This document shows positions 17,376 to 26,248 of a stretch of 64,000 nt of DNA, in pieces. Below the pieces are notes generated by a model. It was not told the DNA's origin and made no database searches. It worked only from the letters and a program-made list of their open reading frames with translations. The DNA comes from DASXUG01 sp964620425 (GTDB lineage: Bacteria > Pseudomonadota > Gammaproteobacteria > Burkholderiales > Methylophilaceae): the NCBI GenBank assembly GCA_964620425.1, contig CAZUGV010000009.1, forward strand, positions 14,415 to 78,414. The letters run 5' to 3'. The position numbers and the translations under genes were made by a program. Numbering within the stretch: position 1 is the stretch's first letter; each line of letters begins with the position of its first letter.

Positions 17376-17741
17376 CTAAACATTTTGCCCAATACGCCAA
17401 ATAACACCCGATGGGTCAGCAATACAAAAATCACGCATTTTCCAAGGTTGTAGCTCAATCGGCCAGATTTTAACCCCGTATTTTGAGACCACCTCACTTT
17501 GATTGATTTTATCCCACCATGCATCCACATCACTAACCAGCATATGCATCATGAAATTTTCCGCGAGACCTTCAACGCAAAAATCTTGAAGCAAAAAACT
17601 GACGTGTTCAAAATAAAAGTAAGCAACGTAGCTGCCCTGCGAAGCCATGGTAAAGCCTATGTCTTGGTAAAACCGCTTAGACAATTCAAAATCTTTGGCT
17701 GGAACAAAAGCTTTAATTTCTGTGACATGTAAATTTGACAT
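17376..17741 (-). CDS. VOC superfamily (glyoxalase/bleomycin-resistance-like) protein
   Basis: Small 121-residue protein with the two beta-alpha-beta-beta-beta modules of the vicinal oxygen chelate fold. It opens with IKAFVPAKDFELSKRFYQDIGF, where F/Y-pairing and SKRFYQDIGF are the standard first module. It ends with DFCIADPSGVIWRIGQ, the standard second-module end with its DPSG turn. Metal ligands are not clear (the usual first His is absent; Glu/His candidates exist), so it may be a binding protein rather than an enzyme. It is 10 bp downstream of ampD in the same direction, probably co-transcribed. Confidence 0.8.
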   Translation of the reverse strand: MSNLHVTEIKAFVPAKDFELSKRFYQDIGFTMASQGSYVAYFYFEHVSFLLQDFCVEGLAENFMMHMLVSDVDAWWDKINQSEVVSKYGVKIWPIELQPWKMRDFCIADPSGVIWRIGQNV

Positions 17742-17751
17742 GCTTTACTCC

Positions 17752-18294
17752 CTAACTTTCGCTAAGCAACAAAGACCAATCAAAAAATGGCCCTGGGTCT
17801 GTCTTTCGGCCAGGCGCAATGTCTGAATGACCTGTCACTGCTTCAATTTTATACTGTGCTTTTAAACTTACAACAAGTTGATTCAGCTTTTGATATTGCG
17901 CAACTTCAAACGCTTCAAAATCGCTGCCTTCTAGCTCGATGCCGATTGAAAAATCATTACAGCGTTCACGCCCCTGCCATTGTGATACGCCTGCGTGCCA
18001 TGCACGATCTAGGCATGAGACAAATTGAATCAGCGCGCCATCACGGCGAATCAAAAAGTGTGAGGATACTTTGAGGTGGCTGATTTCCGCATAATAGGGG
18101 TGTTCATCGGAGTTTAGCTGATTGGTAAATAGCTCGATAATGCCGTTGCCGCCGTATTGTTGCGGCGGTAGGCTAATGTTGTGTATCACAATCAGCGTGG
18201 CTTCAGCACCTTCAGGCCTCGCGTCAAAATTAGGTGAGGCAATTTGTGTGGCTTGGGCGCAAAACCCAGCTTGGTCTATGGTGAAAGGTTTCAT
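17752..18294 (-). CDS. ampD: 1,6-anhydro-N-acetylmuramyl-L-alanine amidase AmpD
   Basis: Cytosolic zinc amidase that removes the peptide from anhydro-muropeptides during wall recycling. The 180-residue product follows AmpD closely: SPNFDARPE, VIHNISLPP with zinc ligand His38, SSHFLIRRDG, RAWHAGVSQWQGRERCNDFSIGIE, and TGHSDIAPGRKTDPGP with ligands His156 and Asp166. The frame is open upstream to 18345; ATG 18294 fits the family's N-terminus better, but neither start has a clear Shine-Dalgarno. Together with AnmK at 5-6 kb it covers two steps of the anhydroMurNAc recycling route. Confidence 0.94.
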   Translation of the reverse strand: MKPFTIDQAGFCAQATQIASPNFDARPEGAEATLIVIHNISLPPQQYGGNGIIELFTNQLNSDEHPYYAEISHLKVSSHFLIRRDGALIQFVSCLDRAWHAGVSQWQGRERCNDFSIGIELEGSDFEAFEVAQYQKLNQLVVSLKAQYKIEAVTGHSDIAPGRKTDPGPFFDWSLLLSES

Positions 18295-18367
18295 GGGTGA
18301 TTTATCTGTGCGTGATGTGGGCTTATCCGATAAAATTAGCAACATTACAACTCGCTAGGGATATTAC

Positions 18368-19372
18368 ATGGTTTTTCTTCAATTATTTCTGATGTTGGTG
18401 GTTATTCTAATCGCAGCTGAAGTGTTTACCAATGCGCTTGAGCATTTAGGTGAAAAACTGGGGATTTCCGAAGGAGTGACAGGCTCTCTATTTGCCGCTG
18501 TCGGTACGGCATTGCCTGAGACTTCTGTGCCGTTGCTTGCGTTGCTGGCAGGTACACAAGATACACATGTGAATGAAGAAATTGGCGTGGGGGCGATTTT
18601 AGGTGCGCCGCTAATGTTGGCAACGCTTTCTATCTCGCTTATGGCGCTTTCTGTACTAAAAGCACGTGGTGCGCATGGTTCGTTGCGCCCTGAACGCACG
18701 GGTTTAATTCGCGATTTAAACTTTTTTATTATTGCTTTTGCATTCGCAACGCTGGCATTGTTTGTGCCGCACACGCAGTCAGTGGTGCGTTATGGCATTG
18801 GCTTTGTGATGGTGTTTACCTATTTTATTTATATTTTAATGACGATACGCGCTTCAAAAGGATTGGTTGCGGATGGGCATGCTACCGAGGCAGAAGATGA
18901 TATGTTCTTATGCCGCATCGGCTTGCCGCAAAATATGTTTGTGGTGATGTTGCAGTTATTGCTTGGCTTGGGCCTGTTGCTTGCGGGTGCAAAAGGCTTT
19001 ATCGGTGGCGTGCAAGAGGCGGCGCAAATCATCGGCATTTCTGCTTTGTTGCTTTCTTTATTGATTATCCCGATTGCTACAGAGTTGCCTGAAAAAGTGA
19101 ACAGCATTTTGTGGATACGTAAGGGCAAAGATACTTTAGCTTTCGGTAATATTACGGGCGCGATGGTGTTTCAAGGCACACTGCTACCCGCCATCGGCAT
19201 CATGTTAACGCCTTGGGAACCTAGAGTGGAGGTCTTGACTGGCGTGTTAATTACTTTATTAGCTGCGATTTGGATACGTGCAACCGTTGCGCGAGGGGGC
19301 TTAAAGGTTTGGCACTTCTGGATTAACGGCGGCCTGTATTTTATTTATTTAGCAACCGTATTGTTCGCTTAA
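18368..19372 (+). CDS. sodium/calcium exchanger (CaCA) family membrane protein
   Basis: Inner-membrane cation antiporter of about ten helices. Both alpha repeats are visible: GTALPETSVPLLALL near residue 46 and PIATELPEKVNSILWIRKG near residue 240, the latter followed by LAFGNITGAMVFQGTL. The acidic residues in ALPE and ELPE are the ion-binding glutamates of the family. A TAGGGA Shine-Dalgarno lies before the ATG. It is divergent from ampD. Whether it moves Ca2+ or another cation cannot be read from sequence. Confidence 0.88.
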   Translation: MVFLQLFLMLVVILIAAEVFTNALEHLGEKLGISEGVTGSLFAAVGTALPETSVPLLALLAGTQDTHVNEEIGVGAILGAPLMLATLSISLMALSVLKARGAHGSLRPERTGLIRDLNFFIIAFAFATLALFVPHTQSVVRYGIGFVMVFTYFIYILMTIRASKGLVADGHATEAEDDMFLCRIGLPQNMFVVMLQLLLGLGLLLAGAKGFIGGVQEAAQIIGISALLLSLLIIPIATELPEKVNSILWIRKGKDTLAFGNITGAMVFQGTLLPAIGIMLTPWEPRVEVLTGVLITLLAAIWIRATVARGGLKVWHFWINGGLYFIYLATVLFA

Positions 19373-19441
19373 CCACTATAAATAAAAAATATTCGCGTTA
19401 GTTTGGTAAAATGACTTTACAAATTAACTGAATACACCATT

Positions 19442-20644
19442 TTGACCACTATTAAAATCATCAAGAAATCAAGCATCTCTGCGGACGAAGGCAAAAAACC
19501 TGTGCGCAGAGTTGCCCCTACGCTACGTGACAGATCGAAGCCTCCACCAAAACCCGTTCAAAAAGCGAATGAATTTGTCACGAAGCAAACAATAAATGAC
19601 AACGCAGACGCGCGCGCTGGTGAACAAATCACCTCAAAAAACCCTAAACCAAACGCGAATCGCCAGCGTAATCATCGCTGGGATGGCACGCCTAGAGAGA
19701 TTGACAGCCGTCCGTCACAAAGTAAAGTAGAGAATCCAAATACGCCTAGCAAACCAACAATAACTAAGGCAGGTCAAGACACTCGAGTATCTCCCAAGTT
19801 TAATCAAGAAGAACCGCATTACCGCCAAGCACCGCGCAGAGGCGGCAAAGTGCGGGATGGCTTTGATGCCAACGCGCCCGCGCCTAAACCAAGCAACAAA
19901 ACTGCATCGAATAACGATTTACCACGTTTATCCAAGTTGATGGCGGAGCGCGGTTTATGTTCGCGTCGAGAAGCTGATGATTGGATAGAACAAGGCTGGG
20001 TGATGGTCGACGGTGAAATTATCGATACCCTTGGCACGCGTGTTTCACCAGATGCTGAAATTATTATCAGTGATTATGCACGTGAAGAGCAGGCCGAAAA
20101 TGTCACCATTATTCTTAACAAGCCAATTGGCTATGTGAGCGGGCAAGCAGAGGATGATTACGAGCCTGCGGTTGTGCTAATTCAACCTGAAAATCAATGG
20201 AGTGAAGATAAATCAGGCATCAAGTTTTCACGTAAGCATTTAAAAAACATAGCTCCGTCTGGCCGCTTAGATATTGATTCAACTGGAATGTTAGTGCTTA
20301 CTCAAGATGGCCGTATTGCGCGCCATTTGATAGGCGAAGATTCTACAGTAGAGAAAGAGTATCTGGTTCGGGTTGAAGGCGAACTGAGCGACTCTGGTTT
20401 AAAAAAACTGAATCATGGTTTATCGCTTGATGGTGTTTTACTTAAACCCGCAAAGGTTTCATGGCAAAATGAAGACCAGTTACGCTTTGTTTTGCGTGAG
20501 GGACGTAAACGTCAAATTCGGCGGATGTGTGAGTTAGTGGGTTTGCATGTCGTTGGCTTAAAGCGAATCAGAATTGGCAGTGTAACATTAGGTCAATTGC
20601 CGATGGGACAATGGCGGTATTTACGAGAGAATGAGCGATTTTAA
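19442..20644 (+). CDS. RluF-like pseudouridine synthase with long basic N-terminal extension
   Basis: RsuA/RluB/E/F-family enzyme that isomerises uridine in rRNA or tRNA. The core starts with an S4 domain (about residues 160-205, [20 protein letters not shown]). The catalytic domain has the Asp-bearing [18 protein letters not shown] motif and the C-terminal [15 protein letters not shown] segment. The QIRRMCE and LPMGQWR forms resemble RluF more than RluB. Residues 1-155 are low-complexity, rich in Lys, Arg, Pro, Asn and Gln, and probably disordered. The start is a TTG at 19442; no later in-frame ATG precedes the S4 domain, so the start is supported by default. Confidence 0.87.
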   Translation: MTTIKIIKKSSISADEGKKPVRRVAPTLRDRSKPPPKPVQKANEFVTKQTINDNADARAGEQITSKNPKPNANRQRNHRWDGTPREIDSRPSQSKVENPNTPSKPTITKAGQDTRVSPKFNQEEPHYRQAPRRGGKVRDGFDANAPAPKPSNKTASNNDLPRLSKLMAERGLCSRREADDWIEQGWVMVDGEIIDTLGTRVSPDAEIIISDYAREEQAENVTIILNKPIGYVSGQAEDDYEPAVVLIQPENQWSEDKSGIKFSRKHLKNIAPSGRLDIDSTGMLVLTQDGRIARHLIGEDSTVEKEYLVRVEGELSDSGLKKLNHGLSLDGVLLKPAKVSWQNEDQLRFVLREGRKRQIRRMCELVGLHVVGLKRIRIGSVTLGQLPMGQWRYLRENERF

Positions 20645-20680
20645 CCAAACCTTTCAACTTAAAAAACAAAGGAGATTTAA

Positions 20681-21073
20681 ATGGGTTTATTTGATAGCGT
20701 AGCAGGTGCAGTTTTAGGGAAATTGGCTGGCGACCAAGGCGGCATGGTACAAATGGCGATGGATTTAATTAATCAGCACGGTGGTATTGGTGGTGTGCTA
20801 GATAAGTTTAAAGAAGGCGGATTAGCTAACGAAGTTGCTTCATGGGTGAGCACTGGTGAGAATCTCCCTATCTCTGCAGAGCAAATTTCAGCGGTGTTGG
20901 GTGATGGTCAAATCGCACAAATGGCGGCAAAATTTGGAATCAGCCCAGAGGTCATTAGCAGTCAAATTGCAGAAAACCTCCCTGTTCTTGTAGACAAACT
21001 CACACCAAATGGTGAATTGCCAGATGACAATGCAGGAATACTCGGTCAATTGATGGGCATGCTTAAAGCGTAA
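20681..21073 (+). CDS. YidB family (DUF937) protein
   Basis: Small 130-residue protein of unknown function. It has the YidB hallmarks: MGLFDSVAGAVLGKL start, LINQHGGIGGVLDKFKEGGL, the ASWVSTGENLPISAEQI segment and the C-terminal LTPNGELPD motif. An excellent AAAGGAG Shine-Dalgarno lies upstream, and an intrinsic terminator at 21091-21115 ends the transcript, so it may form a unit with the preceding pseudouridine synthase gene or stand alone. Confidence 0.92.
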   Translation: MGLFDSVAGAVLGKLAGDQGGMVQMAMDLINQHGGIGGVLDKFKEGGLANEVASWVSTGENLPISAEQISAVLGDGQIAQMAAKFGISPEVISSQIAENLPVLVDKLTPNGELPDDNAGILGQLMGMLKA

Positions 21074-21090
21074 TATTTAAGTGTTAGCAT

Positions 21091-21115
21091 AAGGGCGCTG
21101 GTCGCCCTTTTTTAT
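21091..21115 (+). terminator. intrinsic terminator after yidB-like gene
   Basis: AAGGGCG-CTGGT-CGCCCTT stem-loop followed by a T-rich run, 17 bp after the stop codon. Confidence 0.9.
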
Positions 21116-21131
21116 TATTTGGAAGAAGTTG

Positions 21132-21932
21132 ATGGATTTAATTTTACTGTTCAAAGCTTTTATTTTAGGCATTGTAGAAGGTGCTACCGAATTTTTACCT
21201 GTCAGTAGTACGGGGCATTTAATCATTGTTGGCGATTTACTCAATTTTAACGATGAACGCGGCAAGGTTTTTGAAATTGTGATTCAGCTGGGCGCGATTC
21301 TCGCCGTGCTCTGGCAATATCATGCAAAATTCACACATGTGATTACCAGCCTGAATAAAGACGCATCATCCCAACGTTTGGTGATCAATTTGCTAATTGC
21401 ATTTATGCCAGCCGCTGTTTTAGGGTTAGCTTTTCACCATGCCATTAAGCAATATTTATTTTCGCCTATCACTGTGGCTTATGCCCTGATTGTCGGTGGT
21501 ATTATGATTTTAGTTATTGAAAAAAATCTGCCGAAAGTCGATACACACAGTGTAGACGAGATGGACTGGAAACACGCATTGAAGGTTGGTTGCGTGCAGT
21601 GTTTAGCTTTGTTTCCAGGCTTTTCACGTGCAGGGGCAACCATTATGGGCGGCTTATTATTCGGGTTAAGTCGCAAAACCGCAACGGAGTTTTCATTCTT
21701 CTTGGCGATACCCATTATGGTCGCAGCAACTGTGTTGGATATTGCAAAAAGTGGTAACTTACTCAGCAAAGAGGATATTGGAATATTTGCAGTGGGGTTT
21801 GTCACAGCATTTATTAGCGCTTTAATTGCTGTGCGGGTCTTGATTCGCTTTGTTTCAACGAATGACTTTAAAGTGTTTGCCTGGTACCGCATTGTGTTTG
21901 GTATCTTGGTATTAGCCTACTTTTGGAAGTAA
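21132..21932 (+). CDS. uppP: undecaprenyl-diphosphate phosphatase
   Basis: Integral membrane phosphatase (BacA type) that regenerates the undecaprenyl-phosphate carrier for peptidoglycan and surface polymers. The 266-residue protein carries both signature motifs: [15 protein letters not shown] near residue 17 and [14 protein letters not shown] near residue 160, with the catalytic Glu, Ser and Arg. About eight membrane segments are present. ATG 21132 is preferred over the in-frame TTG at 21129, with GGAAG upstream. It is followed after 31 bp by the AsmA-like gene. Confidence 0.96.
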   Translation: MDLILLFKAFILGIVEGATEFLPVSSTGHLIIVGDLLNFNDERGKVFEIVIQLGAILAVLWQYHAKFTHVITSLNKDASSQRLVINLLIAFMPAAVLGLAFHHAIKQYLFSPITVAYALIVGGIMILVIEKNLPKVDTHSVDEMDWKHALKVGCVQCLALFPGFSRAGATIMGGLLFGLSRKTATEFSFFLAIPIMVAATVLDIAKSGNLLSKEDIGIFAVGFVTAFISALIAVRVLIRFVSTNDFKVFAWYRIVFGILVLAYFWK

Positions 21933-21963
21933 GCTAAAAACCATAACAAAATAGAGGTGGGTA

Positions 21964-24636
21964 ATGAAAAACATCATTAAATATTTATCTTTTGGTATTG
22001 GTGGTTTAATTGTCCTGCTGGTTGCGGTGATTGCCTACCTTGCAGCCACATTTAACCCAAATGATTACAAACCCTATATTGTTAAAATGGTTCAAGAAAA
22101 AAAACAGCGCACGCTACATATTGATGGCGACATCAAACTGACATTCTGGCCAAAAATCGGCGCTGATTTAGGCAAAATCTCACTTTCAGAACAAAATAGC
22201 GAGGCACAATTTGCCGCGATGAATAGCGCAAAAGTTTCGCTAGCTGTTTTGCCATTGCTCCAAAAAGAGCTGGTAGTAGATACCGTTTATGTGGATGGCG
22301 TAACTGCGAATATCATCCGCCACAAAGATGGCACTACCAACTTTGACGATTTAATGAGCAAAGACGAGGAAGAGTCTGAAAAAATAAAATTTAATATTGA
22401 TGGCGTGCATGTCTCCAACGCATCCGTGAATCTAAGCGATGAGATGGCAGATGCAAAATACAGCGTTAAACACTTTAACTTAACCACGGGTCATGTCGCA
22501 CTTAAACAGCCATTTGATCTCGCAACAGATTTTGAATTAACAGCCAGCAAGCCTGCTATTAGCGCTAAAGCCAATATCAAAGGCAATTTTATGGCAGACC
22601 CTGATGCGAAACATTTTGTCGCTAAGGGCTTAGATGCGCTAGTGACAGGTGATTTGGCAACAACCAAAAACGCCAACATCAAGGTTTCAGGCGATGTAGA
22701 TGTGAAACCTGACAATATGGAGTTTTTGGTTGATAGTCTTAAACTGGCGGTTTCTGGCGATATGAATGGTGCCAAGCTCGCAGGCGAGTTAAATGCACCT
22801 AGTCTGAAAATTTTAAAAGAGGAAATCAGCGGCAAAGAAGCCACACTCAAATTTTCACAAGACAAAGCGGGCGACACCATGCAGGCCAAACTGACGCTTG
22901 CAGATATTAAAGGCTCATCAAAGGCATTTCAAAGTAGCGGCATTAGGGGCACTGTGAATATGAAGCAAGGTGCGCGTACGGTAGATGGTAATTTCTCATC
23001 TCCTTTTGCGGGTAATTTTGAGCAAATGATTTTTGATTTACCCAAACTTGCGGGCAATCTAGATGTGAAAGACACAACGCTACCGAATGGTGCGGTGAAA
23101 GGTGACTTTGCATTGAAAGTGCATGCGGATGTCAATAATCAACAAATTACTAGCAATTTTGACTTGAACTTAGACAACACAAAACTCAAAGGCGATGTTG
23201 CAGTTGCAAGCTTTAGTAAACCTAACATCAAGTTTAATTTAAATGCAGATACCCTAGACATTAACAAGTTAATGGGCAATAAAACAGCAGCGAGCAGTGC
23301 TGACAAAACGGCAAAATCCAAACCGACAGATTTGTCTGCATTAAGCCAACTATTGCTAGATGGTCACATCACCATCAACCAACTCATTTACGATAAATAC
23401 CGTTTGTCAGGCATTAACTTTGGTATAAAAGCAGATGGTTCTCAATTAAATATCAACCCATTTGCCGTGAAGTTTGATGAAACCAATATCAAAGGCGGCT
23501 TTGGCATTAGCCGTTTTGCCAAACCCATTTATCATTTCGATTTGGATATTGATAAATTAGATGCAGATAAGTACATCACCAAAGCCGACCCTAAAACCCC
23601 ACAAGCCAAAGCTGACCCGAATGCCCCCATTGATTTAAGCGCGCTTAAATCCATCAATGCGGATGGTGAACTTCGTGTGGGTTGGTTGAAGTTGGCGAAT
23701 GTAAAATCCACCAACGTGCGCATCAAACTGCAAGCAGATGACGGGGTAGCGCAACTCGCACCATTTTCAGCAAACTTGTACGAAGGTAGTATGAATGGCT
23801 CTTTACGGGTAGACGCACGTAGCACGCCCAGCATTGCCTTTAAGCAAATGATGTCGGGCATAACGATTGGCCCGCTACTTGTCGATTCTATTAACAACGA
23901 TATGCTGGATGGCAAAGGTACTTTAAATGTAGACGTTACGACGCAAGGCAATACCGTGGGCGCACTAAAAAAGTCGCTCGCAGGCACGGCTGCGCTTAAC
24001 TTAGCAGATGGTGCGGTAAAAGGCATTGATATTGCAGGTAAATATCGGGAGTTAAAATCTAAAATCAATATTTTAAAAACGCAAACTAACGTAGCTTCAG
24101 ACCAAAAACAAAAAACCGACTTTAGCGAAATGAAAGCCAGCTTCAATATTAAAAGTGGCGTCGCTCATAATGATGACCTAACCATGAAGGCGCCGTTATT
24201 TCGTCTAGCTGGCACTGGTGATATTGATATTGGCAATGAATCGCTTAACTACACAGCCAAGCCAACACTGGTTAAAACGCTCAAAGGTCAAGAAGGTGCC
24301 GATTTAAACGCACTGGATGGCCTGACTATTCCAGTAAAAGTATCTGGTACATTTTCTGCGCCCAAGTACGGGGTTGACTATTCAGCCGTTGGCGTTGCAC
24401 TTGCCAAAAGCAGCCTGACCGACAAACTTGGTGGTAGCAATAATCAAGCGGTTAAAGATTTACTAAGTGGCAACAAAGAAGATGCGCTTAAATCACTGCT
24501 AGGGGGCAAGAAAAAAGATGCGCCTGCAGCTGAAACAGGCACAGCGCCAGCAACTGAAACAGCACCAGTCGAAGCAAAACCAGAATCTGTGGAAGATAAA
24601 GCCAAGAAAAAACTTAACAAGTTACTTGGTTTTTAA
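21964..24636 (+). CDS. AsmA family protein
   Basis: Large 890-residue envelope protein of the AsmA clade, anchored by one N-terminal helix (about residues 7-30) with a long periplasmic beta-rich body. AsmA-like proteins are proposed to bridge membranes and move phospholipid. The N-terminal AsmA domain shows NPNDYKPYIVKMVQEKKQRTLHIDGDI-type sequence (residues about 32-57). The AsmA C-terminal domain lies near residues 600-800, including DGKGTLNVDV and AGTAALNLADGAVKGIDI. The C-terminus is low-complexity, rich in Ala, Glu, Thr and Lys. mutY follows after 27 bp. Confidence 0.9.
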   Translation: MKNIIKYLSFGIGGLIVLLVAVIAYLAATFNPNDYKPYIVKMVQEKKQRTLHIDGDIKLTFWPKIGADLGKISLSEQNSEAQFAAMNSAKVSLAVLPLLQKELVVDTVYVDGVTANIIRHKDGTTNFDDLMSKDEEESEKIKFNIDGVHVSNASVNLSDEMADAKYSVKHFNLTTGHVALKQPFDLATDFELTASKPAISAKANIKGNFMADPDAKHFVAKGLDALVTGDLATTKNANIKVSGDVDVKPDNMEFLVDSLKLAVSGDMNGAKLAGELNAPSLKILKEEISGKEATLKFSQDKAGDTMQAKLTLADIKGSSKAFQSSGIRGTVNMKQGARTVDGNFSSPFAGNFEQMIFDLPKLAGNLDVKDTTLPNGAVKGDFALKVHADVNNQQITSNFDLNLDNTKLKGDVAVASFSKPNIKFNLNADTLDINKLMGNKTAASSADKTAKSKPTDLSALSQLLLDGHITINQLIYDKYRLSGINFGIKADGSQLNINPFAVKFDETNIKGGFGISRFAKPIYHFDLDIDKLDADKYITKADPKTPQAKADPNAPIDLSALKSINADGELRVGWLKLANVKSTNVRIKLQADDGVAQLAPFSANLYEGSMNGSLRVDARSTPSIAFKQMMSGITIGPLLVDSINNDMLDGKGTLNVDVTTQGNTVGALKKSLAGTAALNLADGAVKGIDIAGKYRELKSKINILKTQTNVASDQKQKTDFSEMKASFNIKSGVAHNDDLTMKAPLFRLAGTGDIDIGNESLNYTAKPTLVKTLKGQEGADLNALDGLTIPVKVSGTFSAPKYGVDYSAVGVALAKSSLTDKLGGSNNQAVKDLLSGNKEDALKSLLGGKKKDAPAAETGTAPATETAPVEAKPESVEDKAKKKLNKLLGF

Positions 24637-24663
24637 AGTCGTTTTTAATGCCATCTTGTTCAA

Positions 24664-25698
24664 ATGTCTGATTTTGCCGCACGCCTGATCGCATGGCAAA
24701 AACAACACGGTCGCCATGATTTGCCTTGGCAAAATACGCGTGACCCTTACGCAATCTGGGTGTCTGAAATTATGTTGCAGCAAACCCAAGTCACTGCGGT
24801 CATCGGTTATTATCAGCGCTTTATGCAACGCTTTCCCACTATCAAATCACTCGCTGATGCCGAGCAAGAAGAAGTGATGCAACATTGGAGCGGCTTGGGT
24901 TATTACTCGCGCGCGCGTAATTTGCACAAAGCCGCGCAAACCATTATGGATGAGCATAATGGTGAGTTTCCGCAAAATTTTGAGACGATACAAACCTTAT
25001 CGGGCATTGGGCGTTCCACAGCGGCAGCCATTGCTTCATTTGCATTTAACCAAATACAAACCATTTTAGATGGCAATGTTAAACGCTTGCTAGCCCGCCA
25101 TTTTGTGGTGGAAGGTTGGCCAAGCAGCCCAAAAGTTGAAAAGAAACTGTGGGCGTTAGCTGAAAGTCTACTCCCAAAAACAGACATGGTGGCCTATACC
25201 CAAGGCCTGATGGATTTAGGCGCAACCATTTGCACACGAAGCAAACCACAATGCAACGCTTGCCCACTTAATGCAAGTTGCGGCGCGTTTGCACAAAACC
25301 GTACTAAAGAGTTACCTACACCGAAGCCAAAATCCATCACTCCACAAAAACAAACCACCATGATGCTATTGCTCAACGGTAACGAGGTACTGCTAGAAAA
25401 GCGCCCACAAAGCGGCATCTGGGGTGGGTTGTGGAGTTTGCCAGAAATTGCCGAACACGAAATTGCGGCTGAGGTAGCACTCGCTAGATTTGCGTTTGAG
25501 GTGGAATCTGAAGAGCCGCTTGCCATCGTCAATCATGCTTTTACCCACTTCAAGCTTGCCATTACGCCGCAACCATGTCGCTTGGCACACAAACCCAAAC
25601 AAGTGAATGCACCTAATTTGATTTGGTTAAGCATTGATGATGCTATTACTGCCGCGATACCCACGCCCGTAAGAAACATTCTGCTTTCTATCAAATAA
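24664..25698 (+). CDS. mutY: A/G-specific adenine DNA glycosylase
   Basis: Removes adenine mispaired with 8-oxoguanine. The 344-residue protein has the catalytic Glu35 in WVSEIMLQQTQV, the helix-hairpin-helix LSGIGRSTAAAIASFA (residues about 112-127) and catalytic Asp136 in LDGNVKRLLARH. The 4Fe-4S cysteines are C190, C197, C200 and C206. A C-terminal NUDIX-like domain (about residues 230-340) recognises 8-oxoG. It starts with ATG 27 bp after the AsmA-like stop, so the two may be co-transcribed. Confidence 0.96.
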   Translation: MSDFAARLIAWQKQHGRHDLPWQNTRDPYAIWVSEIMLQQTQVTAVIGYYQRFMQRFPTIKSLADAEQEEVMQHWSGLGYYSRARNLHKAAQTIMDEHNGEFPQNFETIQTLSGIGRSTAAAIASFAFNQIQTILDGNVKRLLARHFVVEGWPSSPKVEKKLWALAESLLPKTDMVAYTQGLMDLGATICTRSKPQCNACPLNASCGAFAQNRTKELPTPKPKSITPQKQTTMMLLLNGNEVLLEKRPQSGIWGGLWSLPEIAEHEIAAEVALARFAFEVESEEPLAIVNHAFTHFKLAITPQPCRLAHKPKQVNAPNLIWLSIDDAITAAIPTPVRNILLSIK

Positions 25699-25846
25699 TA
25701 CCCAATTTCAAATGACGCATTAAGGCTGTCAATCGGGCGTTGCTTTAAAGTTATCGCAGAAACCACCGTGATAACATCATAGCTAGTTGCAATGTGTTAT
25801 CTAAACGATTTAACATGACAATTACACCAGTGAGATAGGAGTTATC

Positions 25847-26068
25847 ATGCCGTCGCTCTACAAATGCCGTGATGAACGTGTACAAGATGTGTTGTTGGCT
25901 TATACCAACATCGAAGGCTCGGTGCGCTACTCATTGACGCATGGCGGCAGACGTTTGCCTTTTGAACAGTTTGAATTGCAAATGATGCGCGAAGACAAAG
26001 CTTGGGCAATGGCAAGATTGGTGATTGATAAAATTATGCGTTTGCCGCATATCCGCCCAAAGTTTTAG
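25847..26068 (+). CDS. small conserved-looking protein of unknown function
   Basis: A 73-residue basic soluble protein with no signal peptide and no family I recognise. It has a good Shine-Dalgarno (GATAGGAG) 6-8 bp before ATG, balanced coding-type composition, and its own intrinsic terminator (26097-26124), so it is probably a real monocistronic gene. The C-terminal half contains many Arg/Met residues, including QMMREDKAWAMARLVIDKIMRLP. A single cysteine lies near the N-terminus (YKCRDE). Confidence 0.65.
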   Translation: MPSLYKCRDERVQDVLLAYTNIEGSVRYSLTHGGRRLPFEQFELQMMREDKAWAMARLVIDKIMRLPHIRPKF

Positions 26069-26096
26069 CGCAAGTTTTGAGCAGAACACCAGTAAC

Positions 26097-26124
26097 AAAA
26101 AAGCAGCCTATTGGCTGCTTTTTT
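26097..26124 (+). terminator. intrinsic terminator
   Basis: Perfect AAAAAAGCAGCC-TATT-GGCTGCTTTTTT stem-loop 28 bp after the 73-codon gene; both strands have a T-tract. Confidence 0.92.
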
Positions 26125-26144
26125 ACCAAACTTGGACTAAGACA

Positions 26145-26248
26145 AATTCGGTTAATCATGATTTCTGTACTAGGCGCATGAGCGCAGACAGTACACCAAG
26201 TACGGCAAGCGAATGCAACAACGTACAGGAATCATGAGTATCCGAATT
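26145..26248. mobile_element. 104-bp element with 26-bp inverted termini abutting fae stop
   Basis: Left arm 26145-26170 and right arm 26223-26248 are inverted repeats matching at 23 of 26 positions. The interior holds nested palindromes (GTACT...AGTAC around GCGC-ATGA-GCGC). The right arm runs into the fae stop codon (26247-26249). It encodes nothing. It is either a non-autonomous miniature insertion or a large DNA/RNA hairpin. Its family is unknown to me. Confidence 0.55.

Noticed and set aside
23532..24146. A 204-codon minus-strand frame inside the AsmA-like gene
   Set aside because: Shadow of the AsmA reading frame; no ribosome site and low-complexity composition.
26025..26237. A 70-codon plus-strand frame downstream of the 73-codon gene
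   Set aside because: It crosses a perfect intrinsic terminator and the inverted-end element; not coding.
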